Positions 49,108-57,716 of a stretch of 64,000 bases of DNA are shown one piece after another (position 1 is the stretch's first letter; every line of letters begins with the position of its first letter). This DNA comes from Celeribacter ethanolicus (GTDB lineage Bacteria > Pseudomonadota > Alphaproteobacteria > Rhodobacterales > Rhodobacteraceae). The position numbers and the translations under genes are program-made. The notes under the pieces are model-generated. The model was not told the DNA's origin. It did not search any database and saw only the letters and a program-made list of their open reading frames with translations. Location of the stretch: contig NZ_LRUC01000008.1 in NCBI RefSeq assembly GCF_001550095.1, forward strand, positions 1 to 64,000, given 5' to 3'.

Positions 49108-49707
49108 ATGGCGCGGTTCGATAACTCCTATTCCAAATTCGTGGCCTTTGCGAAGGTCGCCTTACCGTTGGCGAGCCTCGTGCTTTTGGCGACGCTCTTT
49201 CTCTTTGCCCGCGGCAAGGAAATCGGCATCTCGATCCCCTATGCCGATGTGGATCTCGAGACCCTCGCCCGTGAACAGCGTATCGAGGGGCCGTCCTTTG
49301 CGACCGTGACGCGCGATGGGGCCGAGCTTGAGATCTCCGCCGATGTCGTACGCCCGGACCTGTCGACCCCGGATGTGATCAATTCCACCATCGTGCGCGG
49401 CGCGCTCAGGATGCCGGATAACGGTTCCGTGACGCTCAAGGCCGATGACGGCGTGATCGACGGCCCCGCCCAGATCGCAGAACTGTCCGGTCATGTGGAG
49501 ATCGAAACCTCCACCGGTTACACGATCACCTCCGAACGGATCGCCACGCTTCTCGACGTCTCGAAGATCGAAAGCCCCGGAACCGTCGAGGCGGCCGGTC
49601 CCGCAGGCGATCTGACAGCCGGTTCCATGGAAATTTCACAGGATCCGGAGACCGACGCCTACCTTCTGGTTTTCAAGAACGGCGTGAAGCTGATATATCA
49701 GCCCTGA
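49108..49707 (+). CDS. lptC: LPS export protein LptC
   Basis: 199 residues. A bitopic inner-membrane protein that passes LPS from LptBFG to LptA. One transmembrane helix (about 13-34, AFAKVALPLASLVLLATLFLF) is followed by a periplasmic beta-jellyroll-like domain. It starts 9 nt after kdsD and precedes lptA by 17 nt. Sequence conservation in LptC is low, so the call leans on topology, length and synteny. Confidence 0.85.
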   Translation: MARFDNSYSKFVAFAKVALPLASLVLLATLFLFARGKEIGISIPYADVDLETLAREQRIEGPSFATVTRDGAELEISADVVRPDLSTPDVINSTIVRGALRMPDNGSVTLKADDGVIDGPAQIAELSGHVEIETSTGYTITSERIATLLDVSKIESPGTVEAAGPAGDLTAGSMEISQDPETDAYLLVFKNGVKLIYQP

Positions 49708-49724
49708 TTTTCGAGGATTTGCAC

Positions 49725-50243
49725 GTGCCCACCATCCGGACTCTTTCGCTCAGTTGCGCCCTGGCCCTTGCGCTCACCCTTCCCGGCCTGCCGTCGATGG
49801 CACAGGGCACGCAGATCGCCTTCGGGGGGATCAGGCACGACAGCGCCCTGCCCGTCGAGATCACCTCCGACGAACTCAGCGTCGACCAGAACACCGGTCA
49901 GGCGATCTTCACCGGCAATGTCGTGATCGGCCAAGGCACGATGCGGCTCGCCGCCCGGACCGTCGAGGTGATCTATGCCAGCGACACCAGCCAGATCGCC
50001 CGGCTGCTGGCTTCCGGTGGCGTGACTATCACCAAAGAAGGCGAAGCCGCCGAGGCGCAAAACGCCGAATACAATCTCGAATCAGGTACCGTGACCCTGA
50101 CCGGCAGCGTGCTTTTGACCCAAGGGAACAGCGTGATGTCCGGAGAACGCATGGTGATCGACCTGAACACCGGCACCGGTCGCATGGACGGGCGTGTCAG
50201 AACCATCCTGCAATCCGGCTCACAAACCGGGGCCGATCAATGA
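49725..50243 (+). CDS. lptA: LPS transport periplasmic protein LptA
   Basis: 172 residues. A signal peptide (about 1-26, ending LPSMAQG) is followed by an OstA-type beta-jellyroll: PVEITSDELSVDQNTGQAIFTGNVVIGQG and related repeats to about 155. It bridges LptC and LptD across the periplasm. The start is ambiguous: GTG 49725 has GAGG 8 nt upstream and is preferred; TTG 49719 is too close to that site. Its stop overlaps the lptB start by 4 nt. Confidence 0.92.
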   Translation: MPTIRTLSLSCALALALTLPGLPSMAQGTQIAFGGIRHDSALPVEITSDELSVDQNTGQAIFTGNVVIGQGTMRLAARTVEVIYASDTSQIARLLASGGVTITKEGEAAEAQNAEYNLESGTVTLTGSVLLTQGNSVMSGERMVIDLNTGTGRMDGRVRTILQSGSQTGADQ

Positions 50244-50971
50244 GCGACACCACCGGGCTGAAGGTCCGCAATCTGCGCAAGGGCTATCGCAAACGGACGG
50301 TGATCCGCGACGTGTCGCTCGATCTCGAACGCGGTGAGGTCGTCGCCCTTCTGGGGCCGAACGGCTCCGGGAAGACCACCTGTTTCTACACCATCGCGGG
50401 GCTTGTCATGCCGGAAGGTGGCGAAGTCAGCGTCGATGGGCGCAACATTACGCTCTTGCCGATGTATCGCCGTGCCAAGCTCGGCATCGGCTACCTGCCG
50501 CAGGAAGCCTCGGTGTTCCGCGGTCTTTGCGTCGAAGACAACATTCTCGCCATTCTCGAAGTCTCGGAGAGCGACCCGCTCCTGCGGCGTGAGAAGCTCG
50601 AGGATCTGCTGTCGGAATTCTCCATCGCCCATCTGCGGCGCGCACCGGCCTTGTCGCTGTCGGGCGGCGAACGGCGGCGAGTCGAAATCGCACGCTGCCT
50701 CGCCTCCGATCCGTCCTACGTGCTGCTCGACGAACCTTTCGCAGGCGTTGATCCAATCGCGGTGGCGGAAATTCGCGGACTGGTTTCCGATCTCAAGACA
50801 CGCGGCATCGGCGTCCTGATAACGGACCATAACGTTCAGGAAACATTGGGAATTATAGACCGCGCCTACATCCTCCACGATGGTCACGTCCTGATGTCAG
50901 GGACCAAGGAAGACATTGTCGCCGACGAAACCGTGCGGCGCGTTTACCTTGGCGACAATTTCCGGATCTGA
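50240..50971 (+). CDS. lptB: LPS export ABC transporter ATP-binding protein LptB
   Basis: 243 residues. The cytosolic ATPase of the LptBFG extractor. Walker A LLGPNGSGKTT (38-48), the Q-loop GYLPQEASVFRGL, signature LSLSGGERRRVEIAR, Walker B YVLLDEPFAGVDP, and H-loop ITDHNV are all intact. The LptB-typical VRRVYLG ending is present. ATGA overlap with lptA. The permeases LptF and LptG are not in the window. Confidence 0.96.
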   Translation: MSDTTGLKVRNLRKGYRKRTVIRDVSLDLERGEVVALLGPNGSGKTTCFYTIAGLVMPEGGEVSVDGRNITLLPMYRRAKLGIGYLPQEASVFRGLCVEDNILAILEVSESDPLLRREKLEDLLSEFSIAHLRRAPALSLSGGERRRVEIARCLASDPSYVLLDEPFAGVDPIAVAEIRGLVSDLKTRGIGVLITDHNVQETLGIIDRAYILHDGHVLMSGTKEDIVADETVRRVYLGDNFRI

Positions 50972-51217
50972 ACGCGGGTTTCGATTGACATTCCCCCGCA
51001 TTCTGGCGCCTTATAAGTGTCCAATGCGTGACGTAAGGATGAGAGTCTGCGCCATGGCACAAAAGAGCCACAGAGCGCCGGAAAAACGCCCCGACAGATT
51101 GTCCGGGTTCCCCCGCCTTCGCATGCATTGTAATCCCGCTTTCAACAAAAACCCAGGACCTCGCATCCACGCCGGAGGAGGCGTTCAGGCGTAGGTCAAA
51201 CAAAGAAGGAGGTATCT

Positions 51218-51793
51218 ATGCGGTACCAAATCAGCGGAAAACAAATCGACATCGGTGAATCGCTTCAAACGCATGTGAAAACCGAGCTTGGCGCCGTTCT
51301 GGACAAATACGGACAACGTCCGACCGACGCGAATGTCGTGTTTTCCAAATCTGGGGCGGAATATGTTTGCGAGGCCGTGGTGCACCTGTCCTCCGGCCTG
51401 AACGCACAAGCCAGTGCAAAGGCTCATGAAATCTATGCCGCCTTCGACGCTTGCGCCGAAAAAATGGACAAGCAGCTGCGTCGTTACAAACGCCGCCTGA
51501 AAGATCACCACAAGGAGCGCACCGAGCCTGTTGAACTTTTCGGCGCTTCTCAGTATATCCTCGCCGCATCGGAACACGATGAGGATCAGGAACCGGAAAC
51601 CCTGCAGCCGATGATCATTGCGGAGATGGAAACCAAGATTCCGACTCTGACGGTGGGCGAAGCGGTGATGCAGATGGAGCTTGCCGGGGCCCCTGTTCTT
51701 GTGTTCCACAAAGAAGGTAAGAACGGTGTAAACGTGGTCTACCGCCGTGCCGATGGCAACATCGGTTGGGTCGACCCTGACAACGCGAAATAA
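51218..51793 (+). CDS. hpf: Ribosome hibernation promoting factor, long form
   Basis: 191 residues. The N-terminal domain (1-100) is the HPF/YfiA fold that binds the 30S decoding centre. The C-terminal domain (about 130-188, MIIAEMETKIPTLTVGEAVMQMELAGAPVLVFHKEGKNGVNVVYRRADGNIGWVDP) is the dimerisation module that lets long-form HPF make 100S ribosomes. AAGGAGG lies 6 nt before the ATG. It sits where rpoN-hpf-ptsN are found in other proteobacteria, but the 246 nt upstream hold no rpoN and no convincing promoter. Confidence 0.93.
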   Translation: MRYQISGKQIDIGESLQTHVKTELGAVLDKYGQRPTDANVVFSKSGAEYVCEAVVHLSSGLNAQASAKAHEIYAAFDACAEKMDKQLRRYKRRLKDHHKERTEPVELFGASQYILAASEHDEDQEPETLQPMIIAEMETKIPTLTVGEAVMQMELAGAPVLVFHKEGKNGVNVVYRRADGNIGWVDPDNAK

Positions 51794-51835
51794 TGAAACC
51801 GGCCCGCCTCGACGGGTCGGGGCGGGTAGTTTCAA

Positions 51836-52300
51836 ATGAATATCGCAAAGATCTTGGATCCGCAGGCCATCAAGGTCGTGGGTAAAATGACGAGCAAAAA
51901 GCGTCTGTTTCAGGATCTCGGTGAGATCGCCGCGAGCGCATACGGTCTGTCGGAAAACGGCACGGTCGATGCGCTTCAGGCCCGCGAAAGCCTTGGCCCA
52001 ACCGGTGTGGGCCATGGCATCGCGCTTCCCCACGCCCGCATCGAAGGTCTGGAGCGCGTTGTCGGTGCCTTCATGCGCCTCGAGAGCCCGATGGATTTCG
52101 ACGCGGTGGATCGCCAACCGGTCGATCTGGTCTTTGCCCTCTTCGCCCCGGCCGAATCCGGTGTCGATCATCTCAAGGCTCTGGCGCTCGTCTCCCGCAC
52201 CATGCGAGACAACGACATCTGCGCCAAGCTGCGCGCCAACAACGATCCGGCAACGCTGCACGCCATTCTGACCGAAGGCCCGGCGATCAAGGCTGCCTAA
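51836..52300 (+). CDS. ptsN: PTS IIA-like nitrogen-regulatory protein PtsN
   Basis: 154 residues. EIIA-Ntr, phosphorylated on a histidine by the nitrogen PTS, regulates potassium uptake and other functions. GVGHGIALPHARIEG (58-72) holds the active-site H66. The rest fits the PTS EIIA type 2 fold, ending in NDPATLHAILT. It follows hpf by 42 nt and is probably co-transcribed. EI-Ntr and NPr are not in the window. Confidence 0.94.
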   Translation: MNIAKILDPQAIKVVGKMTSKKRLFQDLGEIAASAYGLSENGTVDALQARESLGPTGVGHGIALPHARIEGLERVVGAFMRLESPMDFDAVDRQPVDLVFALFAPAESGVDHLKALALVSRTMRDNDICAKLRANNDPATLHAILTEGPAIKAA

Positions 52301-52314
52301 GCGCCCCTCTCGGT

Positions 52315-53739
52315 TTATCTCCAGGGCTTGAACCCGAACATCATGTAATCGCGCTGATAGGCCGTCCGCACGGCCTCCTCGACCTCTTCGTCGTAAATCT
52401 CGGCGAGGGCAATCGGCACATCCTGCGGTTCCTCCCCGACCAGTGGCGGCAGCTTGCCCAGCGCACCGGCGAGATGGGTCAGATCCTCGGCAAGGCTCTC
52501 TTCACGCAGCACCATGTCGGGCAGGGAAAAGTCGGCGAAACCCTTGATCACCTCGGATTGCGACGCCCATGTGCCGTCGACACGGATCGACGTCTGACCG
52601 TTGAGGTTGCCGCGCACGAAATCTGCGAATTTGATGAAGGCCTCGCGATGCTGATCCCGGCTGTAGTCCGCATCCGGCCCGCTGATCGGCAAGGGCAATT
52701 TATAAGTTGCCCGCAGGGTTTCCCGGATATCGCCATAGGTCTGCCCGCTGAGGTTCAGAATATACTGACAAAACGTCCGGTGCAGCCGCTGCACCGGGTG
52801 TGAAATCACCGTGAAACTGCGGTGCCCCTTGTTCTGTCGCTTCCACTGCCTCAGGGATTTCTGCGTGAACCCCTGTGTCAACTCCTCAGGCGTCACCTTG
52901 TCGAGCGCGGCCATCCAGGCCTTCACCGCAGTCTCCGGCCCGCTGCGCACCGGCATGTAGAGCACGGACGCCGCCTGTCCCGCCACATAGGTCGGCACGG
53001 CCGGATGGCGCCGCGGTTCGAAATTCGGTGTATTCGACAGGTTGAAATGGTCGACGTTCGACAGGTCGGAGACCATTTCGGCGTAGTTCAGAACCTTGTC
53101 TTCGAGACGTGCAGGGTTCTGTACCTTGGTCTTCTGGTTGGTCTTCGCCCGCTCTTCCGTCACGCCAAGGAAATGCGCCAGACCGTTCAGCACCTCGATG
53201 TCCTGAATATCCTCGTAATTGATGTAGAATGCGGTCTGCCCGGTGGTTTGCAGAGTACGTTGCATAAAAAGCTGAAACTCTTTCAACGCATCGAGCATGT
53301 CCAGAAATTCACGCCGCTCAAACTGCACCTTGGCGGATTTGGCGTCCTTGAGGTCGCCGAGCCGCCATTGCCCGGTGGCACCCGCAATCTTGCGCGACAC
53401 GTAGCTTTCGAGCGGGTTACGGGTCAGGATGATCTTGGCGCAACGCGGATCTTGCAACACATGAGACAGGATGCGCGGATCGTGGTCGTGGAAAAACCGA
53501 AACCCGGAAAGCCCCTCCGTCTCTTCCCGCATCCGCCCCAGCAACGCGGTGGGATCGGCCTCCCGCATTGCCATGGTGACGCCCAGCATTTCCTTCTGGT
53601 TCGATTTGCCGATGAAGGCCGGATTGAACACCTCGCCCCAGCATTTCAACCCCGGATAGGAATTGACGTTTTCCTCGAGAAAATTGGACCCGGTCCGCAT
53701 CTCGGCGAAAATCACGAAATAATCGAAAGGCTTGACCAT
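52315..53739 (-). CDS. Two-domain sulfotransferase-family protein
   Basis: 474 residues with two sulfotransferase-like halves. The N-terminal half (1-~235) has the PAPS 5'-phosphosulfate loop AEMRTGSNFLEE (12-23) and the 3'-phosphate segment IILTRNPLESYVSRKIAG (about 103). The C-terminal half (~240-474) resembles Sulfotransfer_2 enzymes: VLYMPVRSGPETAV, ISHPVQRLHRTFCQYI, LREESLAEDLTHLAGALG, and YQRDYMMFGF near the end. Sulfotransferases move sulfate from PAPS to glycan or lipid hydroxyls. The C-terminal loop lacks the usual Lys-x-Gly, so that half may be degenerate or have a different acceptor. It starts 19 nt after the GT14-type gene. Confidence 0.75.
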   Translation of the reverse strand: MVKPFDYFVIFAEMRTGSNFLEENVNSYPGLKCWGEVFNPAFIGKSNQKEMLGVTMAMREADPTALLGRMREETEGLSGFRFFHDHDPRILSHVLQDPRCAKIILTRNPLESYVSRKIAGATGQWRLGDLKDAKSAKVQFERREFLDMLDALKEFQLFMQRTLQTTGQTAFYINYEDIQDIEVLNGLAHFLGVTEERAKTNQKTKVQNPARLEDKVLNYAEMVSDLSNVDHFNLSNTPNFEPRRHPAVPTYVAGQAASVLYMPVRSGPETAVKAWMAALDKVTPEELTQGFTQKSLRQWKRQNKGHRSFTVISHPVQRLHRTFCQYILNLSGQTYGDIRETLRATYKLPLPISGPDADYSRDQHREAFIKFADFVRGNLNGQTSIRVDGTWASQSEVIKGFADFSLPDMVLREESLAEDLTHLAGALGKLPPLVGEEPQDVPIALAEIYDEEVEEAVRTAYQRDYMMFGFKPWR

Positions 53740-53757
53740 GTGTTCGTTTTACCAGCG

Positions 53758-55455
53758 TTACTTTACAAGATAGGGCCGCTTGTGTTCCCGCGTCCGCATG
53801 TCCGGCTCGGACCCCATCGGGAAATCCCCCATGAGATGCGGCTTCATCCCCTGGTTCTTCAGATTTTGCAGGAATTGCCCGAAACCCGTCAAATCCCGCA
53901 TCCGCGGCGCCTCGGTCAGACGGCGGACATTGCGCGGGCCAATCTCGTCGATGATCGCCTGCAAAGGCTCCATCTGGCTCTCGATGAAATCCGCCATGGT
54001 CCAGATCCGCACCCGCGCCTTGATATGTTGCGAACGCAGGATCTCGATATGTTCCGCTTCGATCCGTTGCAGACGCGCAGCTTCGCGGCGGATTTCGGAA
54101 AAACTCTTGTTCGAGCGGAACAGGGTCACCGCCCAGGCTCCGGAAATCACCGAGATCTGCGCATTCGGGTCGGTGGCAATCAACCAGCTGATTGCCTGAT
54201 TGTCGCGCGGGCCGTACATGAAACATTGCCGCTCGCCGCGGGTGTTCCAGATCAGCGACGTCAGGAAGCCGCAAGGATTGTAATCGCGCAGGGTGGCATG
54301 ATTGGGCAGAGCGCCGGCAAACACCTTTTGCCCGCCGGAGAACTCCACGGCCTCCGGTGCGAACAGATGGCCATGCACCCGTGCGCCCACGGCCCGCGCG
54401 AGCCATTCCTCGAAATTCTCGAACAGGTCCGAGAAGCCTTCGAACACCGAATAAGGCGCGCTGGTCTTGCCATGCCCCCTGCCATGTCCGGGCATCCGGC
54501 TTTGCATGTAAAGCCCTTCGCGCCCCATGACGCGCCGCTCCACTGCCTTGGAAAAAATCCGGTCAATCTTGCCCGGGTTGGGCTCGGTCCCTTTCATCGG
54601 ATTGCTGTCCGGGTTGAGGAAAGTCGCGTAGAGGCGTTCCGCCTTTAGCCAGATCTTGCGCGCCACGAAACAGTCGGAACGCCGCAGGAGCTGCAGGTGG
54701 TCATCGTAGAAAATATGCGGTTTGCCCTGATAGTCGAACTTCGACAAGGTCAGGGACCGGCTTTCGATATTGTTCGAATAGAGCCGCACGAGGGTCTGGT
54801 AATAGCTTTCGTCCGGAATCCAGACTTTCTTGAAATAGTCGTCGTAAAGCTGGCGATCCGGGTCTTCGAGAATGGCAGACAGGGTCTGACGCGTCAGACA
54901 CCACCATTGCGAACCCAGATGCGGCACCAGCCCGTCGGGGATCTTGCGCTTGTATCCGATCCTGCGCTGCAGCGCGACATAGCGGTCGAACAACCGCCGC
55001 TGCTTTTTCCACGAAAACGGGAAACGCAGGGTGAAGCGCTCGGAATCGAGCCCGCCGACAGTCCAGGGCACATCCTCGGTCGTCACGCTTTCGATGAAAT
55101 TCGTCATCGGCCGCGCCGCGAGGTAGCGCTTCAGATCCTCGACCGGGCGCAGCGGCAGGCAGGCACCGGAGGACAGATAGACATGCCGCGCCTCCGGAAA
55201 GCGCGACAGCATCAATTCGGACGCATCCTGCGACGCCGCCACCAGAGACCAGGTGCCCCAGTCACAGGCATGGCGTTTGGAGAACACCACATTGTCGAGA
55301 TCGGAGAGGCTGTCGACAAAAGGCTGGTAGACCTCTTTCTTCACCCGCCGGTCGACATGGATCACCACCGGGCAACCATGCGTCGCCCAGTGGCGTGCCA
55401 CCTGTTCGGCACGGTCGAGCGCGGTGTGGACCAACATCACGAAGCCGACGGTCAT
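53758..55455 (-). CDS. Core-2/I-branching type glycosyltransferase (GT14) with DUF5927-like C-terminal domain
   Basis: 565 residues. The first ~270 residues match the Branch/GT14 fold: VGFVMLVHTALDRAEQVARHW (3-23), VVIHVDRRV, HVYLSSGACLPLRP (about 90-103), GSQWWCLTRQT and IPDESYYQTL. GT14 enzymes transfer GlcNAc or xylose in beta linkages. The remaining ~290 residues have no motif I can assign; the architecture matches what I recall as DUF5927 in Rhodobacterales. It overlaps the upstream GT2 gene by 4 nt (ATGA) and precedes the sulfotransferase gene by 18 nt, so these three act together. Confidence 0.8.
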   Translation of the reverse strand: MTVGFVMLVHTALDRAEQVARHWATHGCPVVIHVDRRVKKEVYQPFVDSLSDLDNVVFSKRHACDWGTWSLVAASQDASELMLSRFPEARHVYLSSGACLPLRPVEDLKRYLAARPMTNFIESVTTEDVPWTVGGLDSERFTLRFPFSWKKQRRLFDRYVALQRRIGYKRKIPDGLVPHLGSQWWCLTRQTLSAILEDPDRQLYDDYFKKVWIPDESYYQTLVRLYSNNIESRSLTLSKFDYQGKPHIFYDDHLQLLRRSDCFVARKIWLKAERLYATFLNPDSNPMKGTEPNPGKIDRIFSKAVERRVMGREGLYMQSRMPGHGRGHGKTSAPYSVFEGFSDLFENFEEWLARAVGARVHGHLFAPEAVEFSGGQKVFAGALPNHATLRDYNPCGFLTSLIWNTRGERQCFMYGPRDNQAISWLIATDPNAQISVISGAWAVTLFRSNKSFSEIRREAARLQRIEAEHIEILRSQHIKARVRIWTMADFIESQMEPLQAIIDEIGPRNVRRLTEAPRMRDLTGFGQFLQNLKNQGMKPHLMGDFPMGSEPDMRTREHKRPYLVK

Positions 55456-56462
55456 GCCCAGTTCCCCTTGGACATGAGACCCAGAATTTCGAGCTGGCGC
55501 CAGTTGATGTATTTCTCCGACCAGTTGCACCACAGCTCCGGGTCATCCTTGATCCGGTTGTGATAGGCGAGATATTCGCGCGAGCCGGCGTAATGCTGAC
55601 GGCGCTGCAATTCTTCTTCGGTCTTCTGCACGAAGGTGTTGAGAAACTTCGCATGCAAGAGCGCGCCAGACGCCTTTTCCCCACCTTCCGTCTCATAGAC
55701 GAAATTGAGACCGCGCGGCAAAAGCATGTGGGTCGAATGCATATAGGCATAGTCGCGATGCCATTTGACCAGCGGGATCTTGTTCAGAGACGGCGCATTG
55801 AACGGGTCGTCGTTGAAGAACAGACGCGCGCGCGGGCCGCCCTGTATCCAGAGATTGTAATATTCCGGATTGGTCGAGATCATGTAATTGCCGCTGTCGA
55901 ACCATTCCGCGATCTCGAACGGATTCTGCCCCTCGCGATAGGGCTGCGCATCAATCGGCCCCTTCGGATACATGTCGATCAGCATCGCGGAGAAACTGCG
56001 AAGGCCTGAATTGTCGAGCCAGTCGGTGAGCGCCGGGATCGGACGAGTGTCGCAGAACGGAAAGACCAGAAACTCGTCCACGTCCACGGTCAGCGTCCAG
56101 TGACCGTGGCAATATTTCCGCGCCAGCCAGTTCATCCAATGCACACCGAAAAGCGATTTGCGATAGCTCGCCGTGGTGTGCCAGATTGAGACATCCTCCT
56201 GCCCGATCAGGAATTCGCGCGATCCGTCGTCACTGTCATTGTCGACGAACAGGAAATGGCTAACCCCCATATCCCTGTAATATTTGAGAAAATACGGAAG
56301 GCGGATACGTTCGTTGCGCAGAGTGCAGACGACGAGAATATCCTCCGGCCGAATGCGGGCGGTGTTGTCCTGAATCAGCATGAGGTCCCGGCGCGCCCGA
56401 AAGGCCCGCCAGAGCGCCTGTTTGCGCCTCAGCCGCATCCTATATTGCAACAGCCTGCTCAC
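55452..56462 (-). CDS. Family 2-like glycosyltransferase (copy A)
   Basis: 336 residues. ILVVCTLRNERIRLPYFLKYYRDMGVSHFLFVDNDSDDG (about 42-80) is the GT2/GT92-type nucleotide-sugar binding start, and LTVDVDEFLVFP (about 123) the DxD-like metal site. The C-terminus INWRQLEILGLMSKGNW recurs in the neighbour copy. The start is GTG 56462 with AAGG about 7 nt upstream. First gene of a three-gene run with the GT14-type and sulfotransferase genes. Sugar and acceptor are unknown. Confidence 0.82.
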   Translation of the reverse strand: MSRLLQYRMRLRRKQALWRAFRARRDLMLIQDNTARIRPEDILVVCTLRNERIRLPYFLKYYRDMGVSHFLFVDNDSDDGSREFLIGQEDVSIWHTTASYRKSLFGVHWMNWLARKYCHGHWTLTVDVDEFLVFPFCDTRPIPALTDWLDNSGLRSFSAMLIDMYPKGPIDAQPYREGQNPFEIAEWFDSGNYMISTNPEYYNLWIQGGPRARLFFNDDPFNAPSLNKIPLVKWHRDYAYMHSTHMLLPRGLNFVYETEGGEKASGALLHAKFLNTFVQKTEEELQRRQHYAGSREYLAYHNRIKDDPELWCNWSEKYINWRQLEILGLMSKGNWA

Positions 56463-56603
56463 CGATCAGCCTTAATGTTCCCCGAGAGCGAATATGACAC
56501 ATTCCGCGCGCCGGACTGAGCCATATTCGTGTATTTTGCGGTTCAATTTACGGGTTTACGCCAAAAACGTAAACAATTCATATTAAATGGCAAAACTGTT
56601 CCA

Positions 56604-57620
56604 TCAGCCCCGCCAATCCCCACGCGCCATTAAGCCCAGCTTTTCCAGTTGCCGCCAATCCTCGTAGGCCACGGACGACTCATGCCAAAGCGTCGGCCCG
56701 GCGATCAGCTCATCGTAATAGGCGCCGAACTGGTCGGGATCGGCGAAATGCTGACGCCTTTCCTTTTCTTCCGCGGATTTTTCCACCACGATCGACAGGA
56801 ATTTCGTATGCAAAAGAACGCCCGACAAATGCACCTGCCCCGGGCCATCATAGGCCAGGTTCAGCGTCTGCGGCAGCATCGCATGGGTCGAATTGACATA
56901 GGCATAGCGCCAGTGCCACTTCACCAGCGGCAACTTGTTGAGCGTCGGGCCTCGCCGACGATTCCGGGCAAAGAACACCCGCTCCCGCACCCCCCCCTGA
57001 ACCCAGAGATTGTCCTTCGGCTTCTGTCGCTCGCTGCGATACGGCCCCGCATCGAAGTAACGCAGGATCTCGAGGGGATTTTGCCCGGGGCGATAGGCAA
57101 CCTCGTTGAGTCCCTCTTTCGGGTAAAGTTCGAGCATCAGGGCTCCCATGGCCCGAACATCTACGCCCTCCAGATACCCGGTCAAATCCCTCAGAGAGCG
57201 GGTCTCGTGATACGGGTAAATCAGCAATTCATCGGCATCAAGGGTCAGGCACCATTTGCCATGCGCGTATTTCATCTGGAGCCATGTCGTCCAATCGAGC
57301 CCGAAACGCGCCGCCTTGTAACTCGCGGTTGTGGACCAAAGCGACACGTCCGGCTGCTCGGACAGAAGCTCCGCCGTGCCGTCGGTGCTGTCATTGTCGA
57401 CAAAGAGAAAATGAGTCACGCCAAGGCGCCGGTGATGATCCAGAAAATAGGGCAGGCGTTGCGACTCGTTGCGCACGACCGCGACACAGAGGATCGCATC
57501 GGGTCCGATGGCAGAGGTCCGATTCCGCACGACACGCAACCCATGCCGGGCCCGAAACGCCCGCCACAGCAAATGCCGCCGCAACACCCGCAACTTGTAG
57601 CTCTGCCAAACCCGGCCCAA
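56604..57620 (-). CDS. Family 2-like glycosyltransferase (copy B, tandem paralogue)
   Basis: 338 residues, closely similar end to end to the gene at 55452-56462: RNESQRLPYFLDHHRRLGVTHFLFVDNDSTDG, CLTLDADELLIYP, and EDWRQLEKLGLMARGDW. The start is TTG 57620 with AAGGG 8 nt upstream. It is separated from copy A by 141 nt of AT-rich DNA without a terminator, so the two may be transcribed separately. The duplication suggests two related sugar additions. Confidence 0.82.
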   Translation of the reverse strand: MGRVWQSYKLRVLRRHLLWRAFRARHGLRVVRNRTSAIGPDAILCVAVVRNESQRLPYFLDHHRRLGVTHFLFVDNDSTDGTAELLSEQPDVSLWSTTASYKAARFGLDWTTWLQMKYAHGKWCLTLDADELLIYPYHETRSLRDLTGYLEGVDVRAMGALMLELYPKEGLNEVAYRPGQNPLEILRYFDAGPYRSERQKPKDNLWVQGGVRERVFFARNRRRGPTLNKLPLVKWHWRYAYVNSTHAMLPQTLNLAYDGPGQVHLSGVLLHTKFLSIVVEKSAEEKERRQHFADPDQFGAYYDELIAGPTLWHESSVAYEDWRQLEKLGLMARGDWRG

Positions 57621-57688
57621 AATCGTCCCTTCCCCGCGATTTCGGGCAGATTAAGCGCTTTGCCGGAAACCGGAACCCCGGATGTGCA

Positions 57689-57710
57689 AGAAGGGCCAAA
57701 AGGCCCTTCC
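57689..57710. terminator. Possible terminator downstream of galE
   Basis: Perfect 8-bp stem GAAGGGCC / GGCCCTTC (57690-57697 and 57702-57709) with loop AAAA, just beyond the galE stop. There is no strong T-run, so termination may be partial. Confidence 0.5.
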
Positions 57711-57716
57711 TGTGTG

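Noticed and set aside
50986-51015. TTGACA and TTATAA upstream of hpf as a promoter
   Set aside because: The spacer is 20 nt, outside the usual 16-19 nt range, and no better pair was found.
52822-54648. A 608-codon plus-strand open frame
   Set aside because: Antisense to the sulfotransferase and GT14-type genes; arginine- and histidine-rich shadow translation.
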